64,000 nucleotides of DNA from Salipaludibacillus neizhouensis (lineage in GTDB: Bacteria; Bacillota; Bacilli; Bacillales; Salisediminibacteriaceae): the NCBI RefSeq assembly GCF_002886185.1, contig NZ_KZ614146.1:1596930-1660929 (forward strand). The letters run 5' to 3'. The notes below the pieces were generated by a model, which was given only the letters and a program-made list of their open reading frames with translations, had not been told where the DNA came from and did no database searches. The position numbers were made by a program, and so were the translations under genes. Shown in pieces: positions 9,997 to 20,167 of this stretch. How positions within the stretch are numbered: the stretch's first letter is position 1; the number at the start of each line of letters is the position of its first letter.

Positions 9997-10119
9997 ATGT
10001 GGATTTTATTAACTCTTATTATTATAGGAGTGGGCACAATTATTGGACAATTAAAAGAACAAACGAATCAAAATGAAAGAATAATAGAGCTTCTAAAAGA
10101 ATGTAATAAAAACAATTAA
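9997..10119 (+). CDS. Small single-pass membrane protein (40 aa)
   Basis: Short gene of 40 codons with a good TTGGAGGAA site upstream and ATG at 9997. The product starts MWILLTLIIIGVGTIIGQ, one transmembrane segment (residues ~2-18). A short polar, probably helical tail follows (QTNQNERIIELLKECNKNN). This 'one TM plus short coiled tail' form is common in Bacillus hypothetical proteins. Function unknown. It may share a transcript with the P-loop gene. Confidence 0.6.
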   Translation: MWILLTLIIIGVGTIIGQLKEQTNQNERIIELLKECNKNN

Positions 10120-10891
10120 ATACTTGGATATAATGCATGTTTTCATACAGAACTGTGGATCGAAATAAATACAAATCTAAGAAACTTACTTTAACTAATA
10201 TTCAGATTTGTCGAAGTTTTTCACTCGAATTTTTTAGAATAAAACCCCTATTAAATATACAAAAGATATCAATAATTGTTGCATAAAAATTGTATATATT
10301 TTATAAATTGGTATCTTTACCATTTTTCTTTTTGTATATAATGCACTTTATTGTAAATTATATGGAAGTGAGCAAAATATGATTAAGTGGGGAGAATGAG
10401 TGCGGAAAATTTTCACCCAACAAATGAAGAACGTCGTTTAAAATTAATCATGCAATTGTTTATACATTTACAGGGAATTTTAGATTGGCAAAAGAAGTCA
10501 TTGATCCGGATGCTTTTGTATATACCTGTTTGCTCAGTGAAAGCCTAGCTATTAAAACAGTCATTTAGAAAATCGTTTTAGAGAAAAAAGGAAAATTGAC
10601 TATTTAAGATGGTATACCTTTGCTTTGTGACATTCAAAGGAGTTTGTCTCTTGTGAATGTTACTATTCAAACTATTTAGTAACATTCGATCTTTAATTTA
10701 GGGTAGATTTGTTACTAAACACCCTGATCTATTCTATTCAACATTAACTTATCACATCCATTGTAATAAGAATTCAATCATATCAAAACTGGTTAATGTT
10801 TACATTATTTTGCGGAAATTTAAAATATAAGTGTAATTATCTGAAGCCGAGTTTAAACTTTTAGAATTCATTTAATAAAGGAGAGGTTTCT
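10120..10891. other. 770-bp region with possible gene remnant
   Basis: Mostly AT-rich. A 50-codon frame at 10396-10548 starts ATG after GGGGAGA (MSAENFHPTNEERRLKLIM), then loses character. In another frame, LAKEVIDPDAFVY at about 10480-10520 looks like coding sequence. This suggests a decayed gene with a frameshift, but I cannot name a family. An imperfect TTACTAAA-containing repeat (near 10680 and 10715) is also present. Confidence 0.3.
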
Positions 10892-11626
10892 GTGAAATTA
10901 GAAAACAAAGTAGCTGTCATTACGGGAGGAGCATCAGGAATTGGTGCTGCTACAGCAAGACTATTTGTTGAAGAGGGTGCAAAAGTAGTACTTGTTGATT
11001 TAAATGAAGAAAAAGGAAAATCTTTCGAAGCTGAATTAAAAGAGCAAAATGTCGAAGCGATTTTTCTAAAAGCAAACATCACTATTGAGGAAGAAGTACA
11101 AGAAGTTTTCAAAAAGACTATGGATAGATTCGGAAAAGTAGATGTCGTATTTAATAATGCAGGGATAGGAAAAGTGACACCAACAGATGAGCTTTCCTAT
11201 GATGAATGGCGTAACACAGTTAATGTGGATTTAGATGGGGTATTTTTAGTCGCTCGTGAGGCAATCCGTGAAATGTTAAAGTCAGGAGGAGGATCTATCA
11301 TAAACACCGCTTCCATGTATGGGTGGGTCGGATCACCGGGATCGGCAGCATATAATGCAGCAAAAGGTGGGGTTCTCAACTTAACACGCTCGCTTGCATT
11401 AGAATATGCTACCAAAAATATCAGGGTAAATTCTTTAGCTCCAGGTTTTATTGACACACCAATAATTCCTGAAGAAAGCAAACAGGAACTTGCTTCTATT
11501 ACCCCAATGAAACGTCTTGGCAAATCAGACGAAATGGCAAAAGCTGTGTTATTCATGGCTTCGGATGATTCATCTTATATGACAGGAAATTCATTGACAA
11601 TTGATGGTGGATATACAGCTCAATAA
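10892..11626 (+). CDS. Short-chain dehydrogenase/reductase
   Basis: Classical SDR oxidoreductase of 244 residues. The Rossmann motif TGGASGIG is at residues 11-18. An Asp (VLVDLN, near residue 36) favours NAD over NADP. NNAG is near residue 88. The catalytic triad is Ser141, Tyr154 and Lys158 in SAAYNAAK. The C-terminal GNSLTIDGGYTAQ is typical of glucose 1-dehydrogenase/3-oxoacyl-ACP reductase-like members; the substrate is undetermined. It begins with GTG at 10892 after AGGAGAGG. It is a single gene; the small gene at 11751 follows in the same direction. Confidence 0.88.
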   Translation: MKLENKVAVITGGASGIGAATARLFVEEGAKVVLVDLNEEKGKSFEAELKEQNVEAIFLKANITIEEEVQEVFKKTMDRFGKVDVVFNNAGIGKVTPTDELSYDEWRNTVNVDLDGVFLVAREAIREMLKSGGGSIINTASMYGWVGSPGSAAYNAAKGGVLNLTRSLALEYATKNIRVNSLAPGFIDTPIIPEESKQELASITPMKRLGKSDEMAKAVLFMASDDSSYMTGNSLTIDGGYTAQ

Positions 11627-11750
11627 TAAAGAATTTGTCTATGAAAACTAGAGAATATATATTGTTTAAAAGTGAATTTCATCTAAAAAGGGTAACTTTC
11701 TTTTCTTCTGGAGATCATAAGACAATCACGAATAGACAGGAGTGGGATAT

Positions 11751-11918
11751 ATGAAAGACAATGAGCAAAAGGTACAACAATCAGTGTCCGATACTAACCA
11801 AATTCCAGATACGAAAGAAGCTACTCAAGAGCATGACAGTAATACGAATAACAATAAAAATGAACAGATTCAATCTGAAAAAATGAGATACAAACATGCT
11901 GACGAAATCTATGAATAA
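11751..11918 (+). CDS. Small hydrophilic protein (55 aa)
   Basis: Unrecognised gene of 55 codons with ATG at 11751 behind CAGGAGTGGG. The product (MKDNEQKVQQSVSDTNQIPD...) is very polar, rich in Asn, Gln, Lys, Asp and Glu, with no hydrophobic segment. It is probably intrinsically disordered. It ends immediately before a strong bidirectional terminator. Such short, water-loving proteins can be sporulation or stress proteins, but nothing here shows that. Confidence 0.55.
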   Translation: MKDNEQKVQQSVSDTNQIPDTKEATQEHDSNTNNNKNEQIQSEKMRYKHADEIYE

Positions 11919-11923
11919 GAAAT

Positions 11924-11970
11924 GAGGGGTGTCGTTTAAAAAGTCATTAAGACTTTTTACGACACCCCTT
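11924..11970. terminator. Bidirectional terminator between convergent genes
   Basis: Long hairpin (AGGGGTGTCGT-TTAAAAAGTC / GACTTTTT-ACGACACCCCT) between the small plus-strand gene and the end of cysI on the minus strand. A and T runs on both sides suit termination in both directions. Confidence 0.85.
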
Positions 11971-11981
11971 ATTGTATATTC

Positions 11982-13700
11982 TTATTTGTGAAAATTCGTA
12001 CCATCTGTTGTTGCTTCAATGACGCCGGCACGAATGACAAAGTCACCGAAATGCTCAGCATCGTTTCTTTCTTTTGCATAGCGGGAGAGGAGGGTGTTCA
12101 GTTCACTAAGAATTTCTTTTTCTCCAATGTTTTCCCGATACATTTTATTTAATCTACTACCATCAAATGCAGCGCCTAAATACATATTGTATTTACCTGG
12201 GGCTTTACCAATAAAGGCAATCTCTCCAAGAGATGGGCGTGCGCAACTGTTTGGACAGCCTGTCATACGAATAGTAATTTCTTTGTCTCGTAGTCCATTC
12301 TCATCAATGATTTCATCAATTTTACCGATGAGTTCCGGCAGATAACGCTCTGCTTCTGCCATTGCAAGACCACAGGTTGGCATCGCGACACAGGCCATAG
12401 AACTTCGTCGAATCGCTGAAAAATATTTGCCGTCTGTTAGACCATATTGATCAATTAATTCATTGATTTTCTTCTTTTTTGCGGAAGTAACATTTGCAAT
12501 AATTAAATTCTGATTGGCGGTTAAGCGGATGTCACCTGTATGAATAGAGGCAATTTCACGCAATCCCGTCATCAGTTTATACCCGTCCGTATCGGCAATG
12601 CGACCACCTTCTACAAAAAGGGTATAATGCCATTTACCTTTGACACCTTTTTGCCAACCGTAACGGTCTCCGTTATCGTCAAAATGGAACCGCTTGGCTT
12701 CTGCCAAACTCCAACCCAACCGATTTTCAAGTTCTTCTCTCACTGCATCTAGTCCAAGACGATCAATTGTATACTTGAATCTAGCGTATTTTCGAACAGA
12801 ACGGTTCCCGTAGTCGCGTTGAATTGTGATAATCTTTTCTGCCAGATCAATAATTTGCTCGGGCTTACAAAAACCGATCAACTTTCCAACTTGAGGATAT
12901 GTTTTATCGTCCCCGTGAGTCATACCTAGTCCGCCGCCGATAGTTACGTTAAATCCGATCAGTTGACCTTCTTCAACAACAGCAATGAGTCCAAGATCTT
13001 GAGAAAAGACGTCAATATCGTTAGACGGGGGTACGGCAATACCAATTTTAAACTTACGCGGTAAGTAAAGTGGTCCATACATTGGTTCTGGATCTTCGAC
13101 TTCTGGTGTTCCTGCTACTTTTTCTTCATCCAACCAGATTTCGTGATACGCCCTTGTTTTTGGAAGTAATTCATCACTTAGCTTCTTTGACCATTCATAT
13201 ACTTCACCATGTACATCAGACTGATAGGGGTTCGGATTACACATCACGTTACGGTTAACGTCACCACAGGCAGCAATGGTATCTAAAAGAGAATTGTTGA
13301 TTTCTTGAATAGTATTTTTCATATTCCATTTTAGAATCCCGTGCATTTGAAACGTCTGACGTGTTGTTAGTTTTAATGTTCCATTCCCATGTTTATGTGC
13401 AAGCTCATCCATAACGAGCCATTGTTTTGCTGTTGAGACGCCGCCAGGCATTCTTACGCGAAGCATGAATTGAAAGGCTGGCTCAAGCTTTTGTTTTTGA
13501 CGCTCGATTCTCTGGTCACGATCGTCCTGTAAATAGCTTCCATGATGCTTCATTAAGCGATTATCATCGTCAGAAATCCCAGAACTGATCCGCTCTAGCA
13601 TCGATTCTTTTAATGTGCCACGTAATAAATTACTTTCTTGTTTTATGCGTTCCACGTCACTTGGTGGACCCTCAGGTGCTTTTAAATTATGATTAACCAT
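11982..13700 (-). CDS. cysI: Sulfite reductase (NADPH) hemoprotein beta-component
   Basis: Reduces sulfite to sulfide in assimilatory sulfate reduction, using siroheme and a 4Fe-4S cluster fed by the CysJ flavoprotein. The protein has 572 residues, as expected. Cluster/siroheme ligands are visible as Cys437 and Cys443 ([10 protein letters not shown]) and Cys482 and Cys486 ([10 protein letters not shown]). The spacing equals that of the E. coli enzyme (434, 440, 479, 483). Basic residues for sulfite binding are in the conserved TTRQTFQ region. It lies 27 bp downstream of cysJ on the same strand, with an AGGAG site in between, so it is the second gene of a cysJI operon. Confidence 0.97.
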   Translation of the reverse strand: MVNHNLKAPEGPPSDVERIKQESNLLRGTLKESMLERISSGISDDDNRLMKHHGSYLQDDRDQRIERQKQKLEPAFQFMLRVRMPGGVSTAKQWLVMDELAHKHGNGTLKLTTRQTFQMHGILKWNMKNTIQEINNSLLDTIAACGDVNRNVMCNPNPYQSDVHGEVYEWSKKLSDELLPKTRAYHEIWLDEEKVAGTPEVEDPEPMYGPLYLPRKFKIGIAVPPSNDIDVFSQDLGLIAVVEEGQLIGFNVTIGGGLGMTHGDDKTYPQVGKLIGFCKPEQIIDLAEKIITIQRDYGNRSVRKYARFKYTIDRLGLDAVREELENRLGWSLAEAKRFHFDDNGDRYGWQKGVKGKWHYTLFVEGGRIADTDGYKLMTGLREIASIHTGDIRLTANQNLIIANVTSAKKKKINELIDQYGLTDGKYFSAIRRSSMACVAMPTCGLAMAEAERYLPELIGKIDEIIDENGLRDKEITIRMTGCPNSCARPSLGEIAFIGKAPGKYNMYLGAAFDGSRLNKMYRENIGEKEILSELNTLLSRYAKERNDAEHFGDFVIRAGVIEATTDGTNFHK

Positions 13701-13727
13701 TTTAAATGAACTCCTTTCAATCCCAAA

Positions 13728-15554
13728 TCAATATACATCTCGCTGATATCGTTTTTGTTGTTGCATATCCGCTAAATACGCTTCTGCTTGTTCACGGTTC
13801 ATGTTACCCTCTTTTTCAATCATTTCAATAAGAGTGTTTTGAACATCATGAGCCATGTTTTTCTCATCACCACATACATAGAGGACAGCCCCCTGTTGCA
13901 GCCATTCAAATAATTCTTTGCTATGCTCCTTAAGTCTATGCTGCACATAAACTTTCTTCTCTGTATCACGAGAGAAGGCAACATCCATTTTCGTAAGAAC
14001 CCCATCCTTCAACCATTTCTGCCATTCAATCTGGTAAAGGAAATCGCTCATGAAGTATTGCTCACCGAAAAATAACCATGATTTTCCTTCCGCCTCGATT
14101 TCTTCCCGTTCTTGCATGAAAGAGCGGAATGGAGCGATCCCTGTGCCAGGTCCAACCATAATGATCGGAGTCTCAGGATTTTCGGGTAACTTAAAGTTTT
14201 CGTTATGTTGAATATAAACCGGAAGCGTATCTCCTGGCTCTAATCGTTCAGAGCAAAGAATGGAACATACGCCATTCCGTTGGCGTCCAAACGATTCATA
14301 TCGGACAGACCCGATTGTTAAGTGTACTTCTTCCGGGTTTGCGTTCAAACTACTTGAAATCGAGTAAAGACGAGAAGGCATTTTTCTGAGAATAGAGACA
14401 AACTCTTGCACCGTTGAGTTCCACGGACCATAATCGCTCACTAAGTCTAGTAAATCCCGACCAAGAATATATTCTTTAACTTGGTCTTCTTTTCCAGGTG
14501 ATAAAAGGTCTTGCAAAGATTCATTTTCAGAAAGCTTAGCAGCTTTTTCGAGAAAAGGTTTTGATAAAACAGTAATCTCAAAATGAGAAATCAGTGCATC
14601 CTTTAATGGTAAAGACTCGCCTTTTTTATTCACTACTACTTGTTCTTCAGCGTTCCATTTCATTTCGTTTATAAGCATATCTACAAGTGCAGGATCATTT
14701 TCCGGATATACACCAAGACTGTCACCTGGTTTAAATTCCAATCCAGAACCTTCTAATGAAAGCTCAAGATGGCGAGTTTCTTTATTAGAACCCCGACCGT
14801 TCAAATTAATGTTTTCCAATACTTCTGCGTGAAAAGGATTTGTTCTAGAATAGATGGTATCTGTTGACTCAGCAGTTGTGTCTTGAGCAGGGGCAGTGGT
14901 GCTACTTTCTTGAGCCTCACTCAATCCGTTAATGACACCCGTCAACCATTCCTCCGCAGGTTCATCAAAGTCTAAGTCACAATCAACTCTAGGGTGTAAA
15001 CGTGTAGCTCCAAGTTCTTCTAATCGCTGATCAAAATCGGCTCCTGTTTTACAGAAAAACTCGTAAGAAGTGTCTCCAAGTGCCAAGACAGAAAAACGAA
15101 GATCGTCAAGTTTCGGAGCACGTTTGCCGAGCATGAACTCGTGGAAGGTTATTGCATTGTCCGGTGGATCACCTTCCCCGTGCGTACTTACTACAATAAG
15201 CAGATTCGACACCTTTTTTAGTTGTTTTGGTTTGAAATCACTCATTGACGAAACTGTTACATCAAATCCACGGGACGATAATTTTTTACCCGCATCTTCT
15301 GATAATCCCTGAGCATTCCCAGTTTGAGAACCATAGAGGATCGTGACATCTTTTGATACAGGCTGTGCAGATTGTTCAACTGGACTTTCTTTTAAATCCT
15401 CTCCAGCAACAGAAGCAGAAGCTGCCGTTTGGGACGCAGACAGATACCCGTTAAGCCATAGCTTTTGCGATTCTGTTAACGTAGGCAGAAGACGATTAAG
15501 TAGCTCTGCTTGTTCTTGATTAAATGGACTGTTCGTTTCTAGAAATTGCAACAA
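13728..15554 (-). CDS. cysJ: Sulfite reductase (NADPH) flavoprotein alpha-component
   Basis: Diflavin reductase of 608 residues that moves electrons from NADPH through FAD and FMN to CysI. Domains in order: a short N-terminal segment, a flavodoxin-like FMN domain (ILYGSQTGNAQGLSEDAG, residues ~73-90; STHGEGDPPDNA), a Ser/Thr-rich linker, a FAD domain (RLYSISSS and GVCSILCSERL), and an NADPH domain (MVGPGTGIAPFRSF; CGDEKNMAHDV). The C-terminus KRYQRDVY ends in the aromatic residue typical of the family. It is first in the cysJI operon, with a promoter at 15668-15697. Confidence 0.97.
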   Translation of the reverse strand: MLQFLETNSPFNQEQAELLNRLLPTLTESQKLWLNGYLSASQTAASASVAGEDLKESPVEQSAQPVSKDVTILYGSQTGNAQGLSEDAGKKLSSRGFDVTVSSMSDFKPKQLKKVSNLLIVVSTHGEGDPPDNAITFHEFMLGKRAPKLDDLRFSVLALGDTSYEFFCKTGADFDQRLEELGATRLHPRVDCDLDFDEPAEEWLTGVINGLSEAQESSTTAPAQDTTAESTDTIYSRTNPFHAEVLENINLNGRGSNKETRHLELSLEGSGLEFKPGDSLGVYPENDPALVDMLINEMKWNAEEQVVVNKKGESLPLKDALISHFEITVLSKPFLEKAAKLSENESLQDLLSPGKEDQVKEYILGRDLLDLVSDYGPWNSTVQEFVSILRKMPSRLYSISSSLNANPEEVHLTIGSVRYESFGRQRNGVCSILCSERLEPGDTLPVYIQHNENFKLPENPETPIIMVGPGTGIAPFRSFMQEREEIEAEGKSWLFFGEQYFMSDFLYQIEWQKWLKDGVLTKMDVAFSRDTEKKVYVQHRLKEHSKELFEWLQQGAVLYVCGDEKNMAHDVQNTLIEMIEKEGNMNREQAEAYLADMQQQKRYQRDVY

Positions 15555-15667
15555 TATTCACCTCACAAAGAATATAAACTATCTTTTAAAAATTAACCTT
15601 ACTTACTAAACTTCCATTTCATTTTAAAAAATCAATCTTCAGAATTCATATAAAAAAGACTAATTCT

Positions 15668-15697
15668 ATTATAGCTTTATTATTCCTATAAATTCAA
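15668..15697 (-). promoter_or_regulatory. Predicted sigma-A promoter of cysJI
   Basis: On the minus strand: TTGAAT, 18 bases, TATAAT, about 115 bp before the cysJ start. The spacer contains TATAGGAATAA. I looked for a CymR site and found nothing convincing. Confidence 0.6.
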
Positions 15698-15978
15698 TCG
15701 GTTTTATTGGGATATTCAAAAAATAGTGAATTTTCATCAGTTATTGACTAAAAAATTAGTTAAAAACAATTATTTATTTAAAAAACGACACTATTAGATA
15801 ATAAATAACTTCTTAGATTTAGTAAATGGTCAAATCACTCGAATACTCGGAGATGATAAAAAGGAGAAATTGTGATTATAAATGAGAAATTTGGATGGGC
15901 AACATAAAAAGGGGAACTAAGACAGCTTTTTGCACCTCGAGTTTCTAATCCGACAACACGCTTATTTAATAAAGAAGG
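15698..15978. other. Intergenic region between divergent cysJ and the sugar sensor
   Basis: AT-rich, with TTATTGACTAAAAAATTAG near 15740 as a possible -35 element for rightward transcription. AAAAGGAGAAATTGTG near 15860 looks like a ribosome binding site but opens only a very short frame. No gene is supported. Confidence 0.35.
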
Positions 15979-16077
15979 TTGCCGAAAGGCGGAAATTTAG
16001 GTACAATTTCGATACAATATCATTCTAATGAACTACGCCTTTATATATTCAGAACAGTTTTGAAAGGGGTTTCACTA

Positions 16078-17073
16078 TTGAGGATCTTGCTTTTCTTCTA
16101 TTTGTTATTAATTGGTTTATTTGTAGGATACGTTTATAACTATCAAACAACAGATTCGATCGAACGAGAGTGGTCGGAAAATGAACTTACAGGAAATATG
16201 GATGAAACTTATGTAATGGTAACATTTCAAGTAGGAATTGATTATTGGAAACGATCATTAAAAGGCTTTGAAGATGCAGCTGAAGCAATGAATGTTTCCG
16301 TTGAATATCGAGGTGCAACGCAATATGATGTAGATGAAGAAATTACTGTTCTTGAACAGGTCATTGCAAAAAATCCTGCGGGAATTGCTGTATCAACGAT
16401 GGACCCAAGAGCATTAAATCCTGTTATTGAAAACGCAGTGGATGCTGGTATTCCTGTGGTTATGTTTGACTCCGATGCACCGGAAAGTGAAGCTTATTCT
16501 TTCTTAGGAACCGATAATTATAACGCTGGGGTAGAAGCAGCAAACAAGATGGCAGAATTACTAAATGAAGAAGGAGAGGTGGGTGTGATTACACAGCCAC
16601 ATCAATTGAATCATCAAGAACGTACTCAGGGCTTTCAAGATACTATATTTGTCGAATATCCTAATATGAAAGTCGTTTCTATTAAGGATGGCAGAGGAGA
16701 ACAGATGCTCTCTAAAGCTGCTGCAGAAGATATTATGAGGGAGTACCCTGATATAGCTGGAATTTTTGCCACGGAAGCAAATGGAGGAGTTGGAGTCGGA
16801 CTTGCTACTGTAGCTAATAATCGTCAAGATTTGATTAAAATTATCAGTTTTGACACGGGAAAAGGGACCCTTGATATGATAGAAGATGGTGTTATATCTG
16901 CAACATTAGCACAGGGCACGTGGGAGATGGGGTATTGGTCATTGCAATTTTTATTCCATCTTCAACACGATATTGTTGAACAAGAAAATGACAGCATGCC
17001 ATTACCGCGCTTTGTAGACACGGGAGTGACGATCGTAACAAAAGAAAATGTGGATTCTTATTATCCGCAATAA
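16078..17073 (+). CDS. Membrane-anchored sugar-binding sensor protein (AraP/XylFII-like)
   Basis: Type 1 periplasmic-binding fold protein that probably senses an extracellular sugar for the adjacent histidine kinase. I chose the TTG at 16078 (331 residues): GAAAGGGG lies 8 bp upstream and it puts the hydrophobic anchor (MRILLFFYLLLIGLFVGYVY) at the N-terminus. The longer in-frame TTG at 15979 lacks a good site. The anchor has no lipobox Cys. The body has the fold's hallmarks: FQVGIDYWKRSLKGFEDAAE, repeated A-x-GI-A-V-S segments, VVMFDSDAP, and GTDNYNAG. It is first in a three-gene sensor operon (16 bp to the kinase). The best-matching characterised systems are AraP of Geobacillus AraPST and XylFII of clostridial XylFII-LytS-YesN; xylose versus arabinose cannot be decided here. 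Confidence 0.8.
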   Translation: MRILLFFYLLLIGLFVGYVYNYQTTDSIEREWSENELTGNMDETYVMVTFQVGIDYWKRSLKGFEDAAEAMNVSVEYRGATQYDVDEEITVLEQVIAKNPAGIAVSTMDPRALNPVIENAVDAGIPVVMFDSDAPESEAYSFLGTDNYNAGVEAANKMAELLNEEGEVGVITQPHQLNHQERTQGFQDTIFVEYPNMKVVSIKDGRGEQMLSKAAAEDIMREYPDIAGIFATEANGGVGVGLATVANNRQDLIKIISFDTGKGTLDMIEDGVISATLAQGTWEMGYWSLQFLFHLQHDIVEQENDSMPLPRFVDTGVTIVTKENVDSYYPQ

Positions 17074-17088
17074 ACCCTCAAGAATGGA

Positions 17089-18912
17089 TTGATTATATTG
17101 AAGCGCTGGATCCAAATTAATAATTTACCGATTCGATATAAGTTGATCTCTCACTTTTTAATTATTAGTATTATTCCGATTATTTGTTTAGGAATGTTAA
17201 TTAATTGGACAGTTGAACGTGTACTGGAGCAACAGGTCAATGAAAATACGTTACAGCTTATCAGTAAAGTCAACGAAACCTTTGAATTTCATATAAATAA
17301 CTTACAAAGTATCACTTATTTTATTGCTTTTAATGATGATGTTCAAAATTTTTTTAATCAACAAGATGACCAACTAAATATAGATACGAATACGGAGTAT
17401 GATATCCAACGCTATCTCCGTAATTTTACGACATTAGCTCCCGAAGTAGCTGGATTGTTGATTGTCAACAACGATGGAAACTATGTTAGTAATGAATTCT
17501 ATGCACAAGCAACAGAGGATTTAACAAAGGAATCCTGGTATAAAGAAGCAGTGGATAATAAAGGTATTTTTAAAATCATCGGTCAACCGGAAAACCGAAA
17601 TATATCTTCCTTAGTAAATTATCAAAATGATGATGTCGTTTCTGTAGTTCGAGCAGTAGTAGACCCTTACACACAGGAAGTCCAGGGAGTTATATTAATT
17701 GATTTGAAATTAAGAGTGATTGCTGAAACATTGGTAGATGTCCGTTTAGGGAAAACCGGTTATTTAATGGTTGTTGATGATCAAAACCAAAATATTTATC
17801 AGCCTGATGATCCTTTAATTGACACAATTCCAAACGAATGGTTAGAAGGGAAAAATTCTGGTACTTTCTCCAAAGAAATAAATTCTCAAAAATTACAATT
17901 TATTTTTCAGGAATCTTCGTTTGCTAACTGGACGACAATAGGGGTCTTTCCAGCTGAAGAAACAATTTTCGAAATGCGGGAGATTAGATTTTATTTAGTT
18001 GTTTTTGTTTTTGGCCTTATGTTATTTGGGATACCAGTTTCTTATTTTTTATCAAATTCGATATCTAAACCGATCTCACAATTAATGACCTTTATGCGAA
18101 AAGCAGAAGGTGGGAATCTTAACGTTCGTTACAAGGAAAAACGGGATGATGAAATTGGCTTACTAGGGCGCAGTTTTAACAAAATGTTAACCCAAATAAA
18201 TCACTTGCTTCGATTAACAGAGCGGCATGAAAGGCAAAAACGAGAAGCAGAGTTCAGAAGTCTCCAAGCAAATATTAATCCACATTTTCTGTACAACACA
18301 CTCGATACGATACAGTGGATGGCTAGAAAACAAAAGGCAGAGGATGTAGCAGAGGTAGTTGAGTCGCTGGCAAAATTATTCCGGATAGGTTTAAGTCAAG
18401 GCAGAGACACGATTACATTAACAGAGGAAATTGATCATATAGAAAGTTATCTAATGATACAAAAGACAAGGTATCGTGAGAAGTTGAATTATCACATTGA
18501 TGTCGATGGCGGTACTCGTTCTTTCTATGTTTTAAAATTTATTCTACAGCCGATTATTGAGAACGCCATCTATCATGGTATTAAGGAACGAAGAGGCCCT
18601 GGCCATATTAGTGTTAAAGCGAAAGAAATAGAAGACCAATTAATGATTGTTATCCAAGATGATGGAGTAGGAATGTCGGAATTAAAACTTCAAGAAATGC
18701 GCCATTCATTAAGTGAGGCTATTATGAGAACAGAAAACCAAGGTGACACAAGAGATAAAAAAGGATATGGCATGTTGAATGTACAAGCTCGCATCAAACT
18801 TGCCTTTGGAGATCGCTACGGTATGTATATCCAGAGTGAAGAAAAAGTTGGTACTATAGTTGAAATTTCATTACCAATTCTAGTAAACGATATGATTGTA
18901 AAAGGGGATTAA
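17089..18912 (+). CDS. Sensor histidine kinase, YesM/LytS type (AraS-like)
   Basis: Membrane histidine kinase of up to 607 residues. Transmembrane segments lie at about residues 18-40 and 300-322. They bracket an extracellular Cache-like domain (FGYLMVVDDQ-type region, here KTGYLMVVDDQNQN), followed by HAMP (SNSISKPISQLM), a His_kinase domain with the phosphoacceptor His in INPHFLYNTL, and HATPase_c with PIIENAIYHG and GVGM/GYGMLNV motifs. It would phosphorylate the YesN-like regulator encoded 4 bp downstream. Start uncertain: TTG at 17089 or TTG at 17098, which sits better behind the weak AATGGA site. It probably receives its ligand signal through the binding protein encoded just upstream. 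Confidence 0.88.
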   Translation: MIILKRWIQINNLPIRYKLISHFLIISIIPIICLGMLINWTVERVLEQQVNENTLQLISKVNETFEFHINNLQSITYFIAFNDDVQNFFNQQDDQLNIDTNTEYDIQRYLRNFTTLAPEVAGLLIVNNDGNYVSNEFYAQATEDLTKESWYKEAVDNKGIFKIIGQPENRNISSLVNYQNDDVVSVVRAVVDPYTQEVQGVILIDLKLRVIAETLVDVRLGKTGYLMVVDDQNQNIYQPDDPLIDTIPNEWLEGKNSGTFSKEINSQKLQFIFQESSFANWTTIGVFPAEETIFEMREIRFYLVVFVFGLMLFGIPVSYFLSNSISKPISQLMTFMRKAEGGNLNVRYKEKRDDEIGLLGRSFNKMLTQINHLLRLTERHERQKREAEFRSLQANINPHFLYNTLDTIQWMARKQKAEDVAEVVESLAKLFRIGLSQGRDTITLTEEIDHIESYLMIQKTRYREKLNYHIDVDGGTRSFYVLKFILQPIIENAIYHGIKERRGPGHISVKAKEIEDQLMIVIQDDGVGMSELKLQEMRHSLSEAIMRTENQGDTRDKKGYGMLNVQARIKLAFGDRYGMYIQSEEKVGTIVEISLPILVNDMIVKGD

Positions 18913-18916
18913 CACA

Positions 18917-20110
18917 ATGAAAAAATGGAAGGTATTAATCGCAGATGATGAATTCATAATACGTGATGGTATTCGTTCTTCCGTTGACTGGGAAAAATAT
19001 AATATGGAAGTCATAGGCGAAGCGGAAGATGGAGAGGAAGCTGTGGAATTAGCAATTACACATCAGATTGATATCTTATTGATTGATATAAATATGCCGA
19101 TTATGAATGGTTTTATTGCAATGAAGCAATTGAAAGAGCAACTTCCCAATTGTAAAATGCTAGTCATATCGGGTTACGATGAGTTCAGCTATGCACAAGA
19201 AGCTATTCGTTTGCATGTTGAAGACTATTTACTGAAGCCAGTAAATCCAGAAAAATTGCAAATTTTGCTAATGGAAATAAAGGAAAAGCTAGACATAGAA
19301 GTGAATAAGGAAGTTTACTTAAAACAAGCGGCCAGCCAAATCAAAAAAAATCAAGCTCAAATGAAGAGAAGGTTTTTTCAGGATTGGATTGAACGTAATC
19401 TATCATCTGATGAAATTAAAGAACAGTTACATTTTATCGATTTACCTGTCAGTTCACCAAAACAGTACATGGTAATCAGGTGGCCAGAGTATCATCAAAA
19501 CCAAACGTATATGCAGGAGAACGATCGGCAAATTTTCTTGTTCGCTATTGAAAATATTGTGGAAGAGAAATTAGCAGCTGAAATGTCTGCTGTTTTTCGT
19601 GACCAATCAAATCTATTTAATGTATGTTTATGGGAAACAGTGGATAATGACCAAATGAAAGAAATAGAAGAAGCAATTTTAAAATACCTTAAAATCAAAG
19701 TATATTGGCATATAGAGGACGTTGACGTTGACGACTTAACGAATTTATATAAAACCTATGAAATGTGTAAATTAAAAGTAGATAAACAAATAAGAGTTTC
19801 CCCAATCGTTAAAGAGGCACAACTCTATGTGCAACAGAATTATCAGGATTCTTCCCTTACGTTAGAAAGGGTTGCGGAACAATTGCATGTATCATCTGTA
19901 TACTTAAGCCGTATGATGAAACAGGAGTTAGCCATTTCTTACGTCGGCCTTTTAAAACAGATGCGCATAAATAAAGCTACTGATTTATTGAAAACAACGG
20001 ATATGTCCATTCGTGCCATCGCAGAGGAAGTTGGTTTTGACTCTCAGCATTATTTCAGTACAACTTTTAAAAAAATGGTAGGCGTATCACCAAATCAATT
20101 TAAGAAATGA
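18917..20110 (+). CDS. Response regulator, YesN/AraC type (AraT-like)
   Basis: Transcription regulator of 397 residues. An N-terminal receiver domain shows the acidic pair D10-D11, phosphoacceptor Asp57 (ILLIDINMP) and Lys in LLKPVNP. A central region of ~130 residues has no clear domain. The C-terminal ~100 residues form an AraC-type double helix-turn-helix (LTLERVAEQLHVSSVYLSRM and IRAIAEEVGFDSQHYFS). It is the last gene of the sensor operon, followed by a strong terminator. By position and family it should activate the chvE-gguA-gguB transporter downstream. Confidence 0.9.
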   Translation: MKKWKVLIADDEFIIRDGIRSSVDWEKYNMEVIGEAEDGEEAVELAITHQIDILLIDINMPIMNGFIAMKQLKEQLPNCKMLVISGYDEFSYAQEAIRLHVEDYLLKPVNPEKLQILLMEIKEKLDIEVNKEVYLKQAASQIKKNQAQMKRRFFQDWIERNLSSDEIKEQLHFIDLPVSSPKQYMVIRWPEYHQNQTYMQENDRQIFLFAIENIVEEKLAAEMSAVFRDQSNLFNVCLWETVDNDQMKEIEEAILKYLKIKVYWHIEDVDVDDLTNLYKTYEMCKLKVDKQIRVSPIVKEAQLYVQQNYQDSSLTLERVAEQLHVSSVYLSRMMKQELAISYVGLLKQMRINKATDLLKTTDMSIRAIAEEVGFDSQHYFSTTFKKMVGVSPNQFKK

Positions 20111-20119
20111 ACGCTAAGC

Positions 20120-20153
20120 GAAAGCACTTTCCATATATAATGGAAGTGCTTTC
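20120..20153 (+). terminator. Terminator of the sensor operon
   Basis: GAAAGCACTTTCCAT / ATGGAAGTGCTTTC, a 14-bp stem with one bulged T and a short AT loop, 10 bp after the regulator stop, followed by TCTCTCG. Confidence 0.85.
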
Positions 20154-20167
20154 TCTCGAGAGATAAG

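Noticed and set aside
7868-11626. Genomic island or phage remnant in the gene-poor 7.8-11.6 kb stretch
   Set aside because: No integrase, tRNA target, phage gene or clear base-composition shift was seen; the genes are ordinary Bacillaceae types.
15555-15700. CymR operator upstream of cysJ
   Set aside because: Only a loose GGAATAA resemblance within the spacer; too weak to claim.
15979-16077. Longer N-terminus for the first sugar-binding sensor
   Set aside because: The TTG at 15979 lacks a ribosome site, and the extension would put polar residues before the membrane anchor. TTG 16078 has GAAAGGGG at the right distance.
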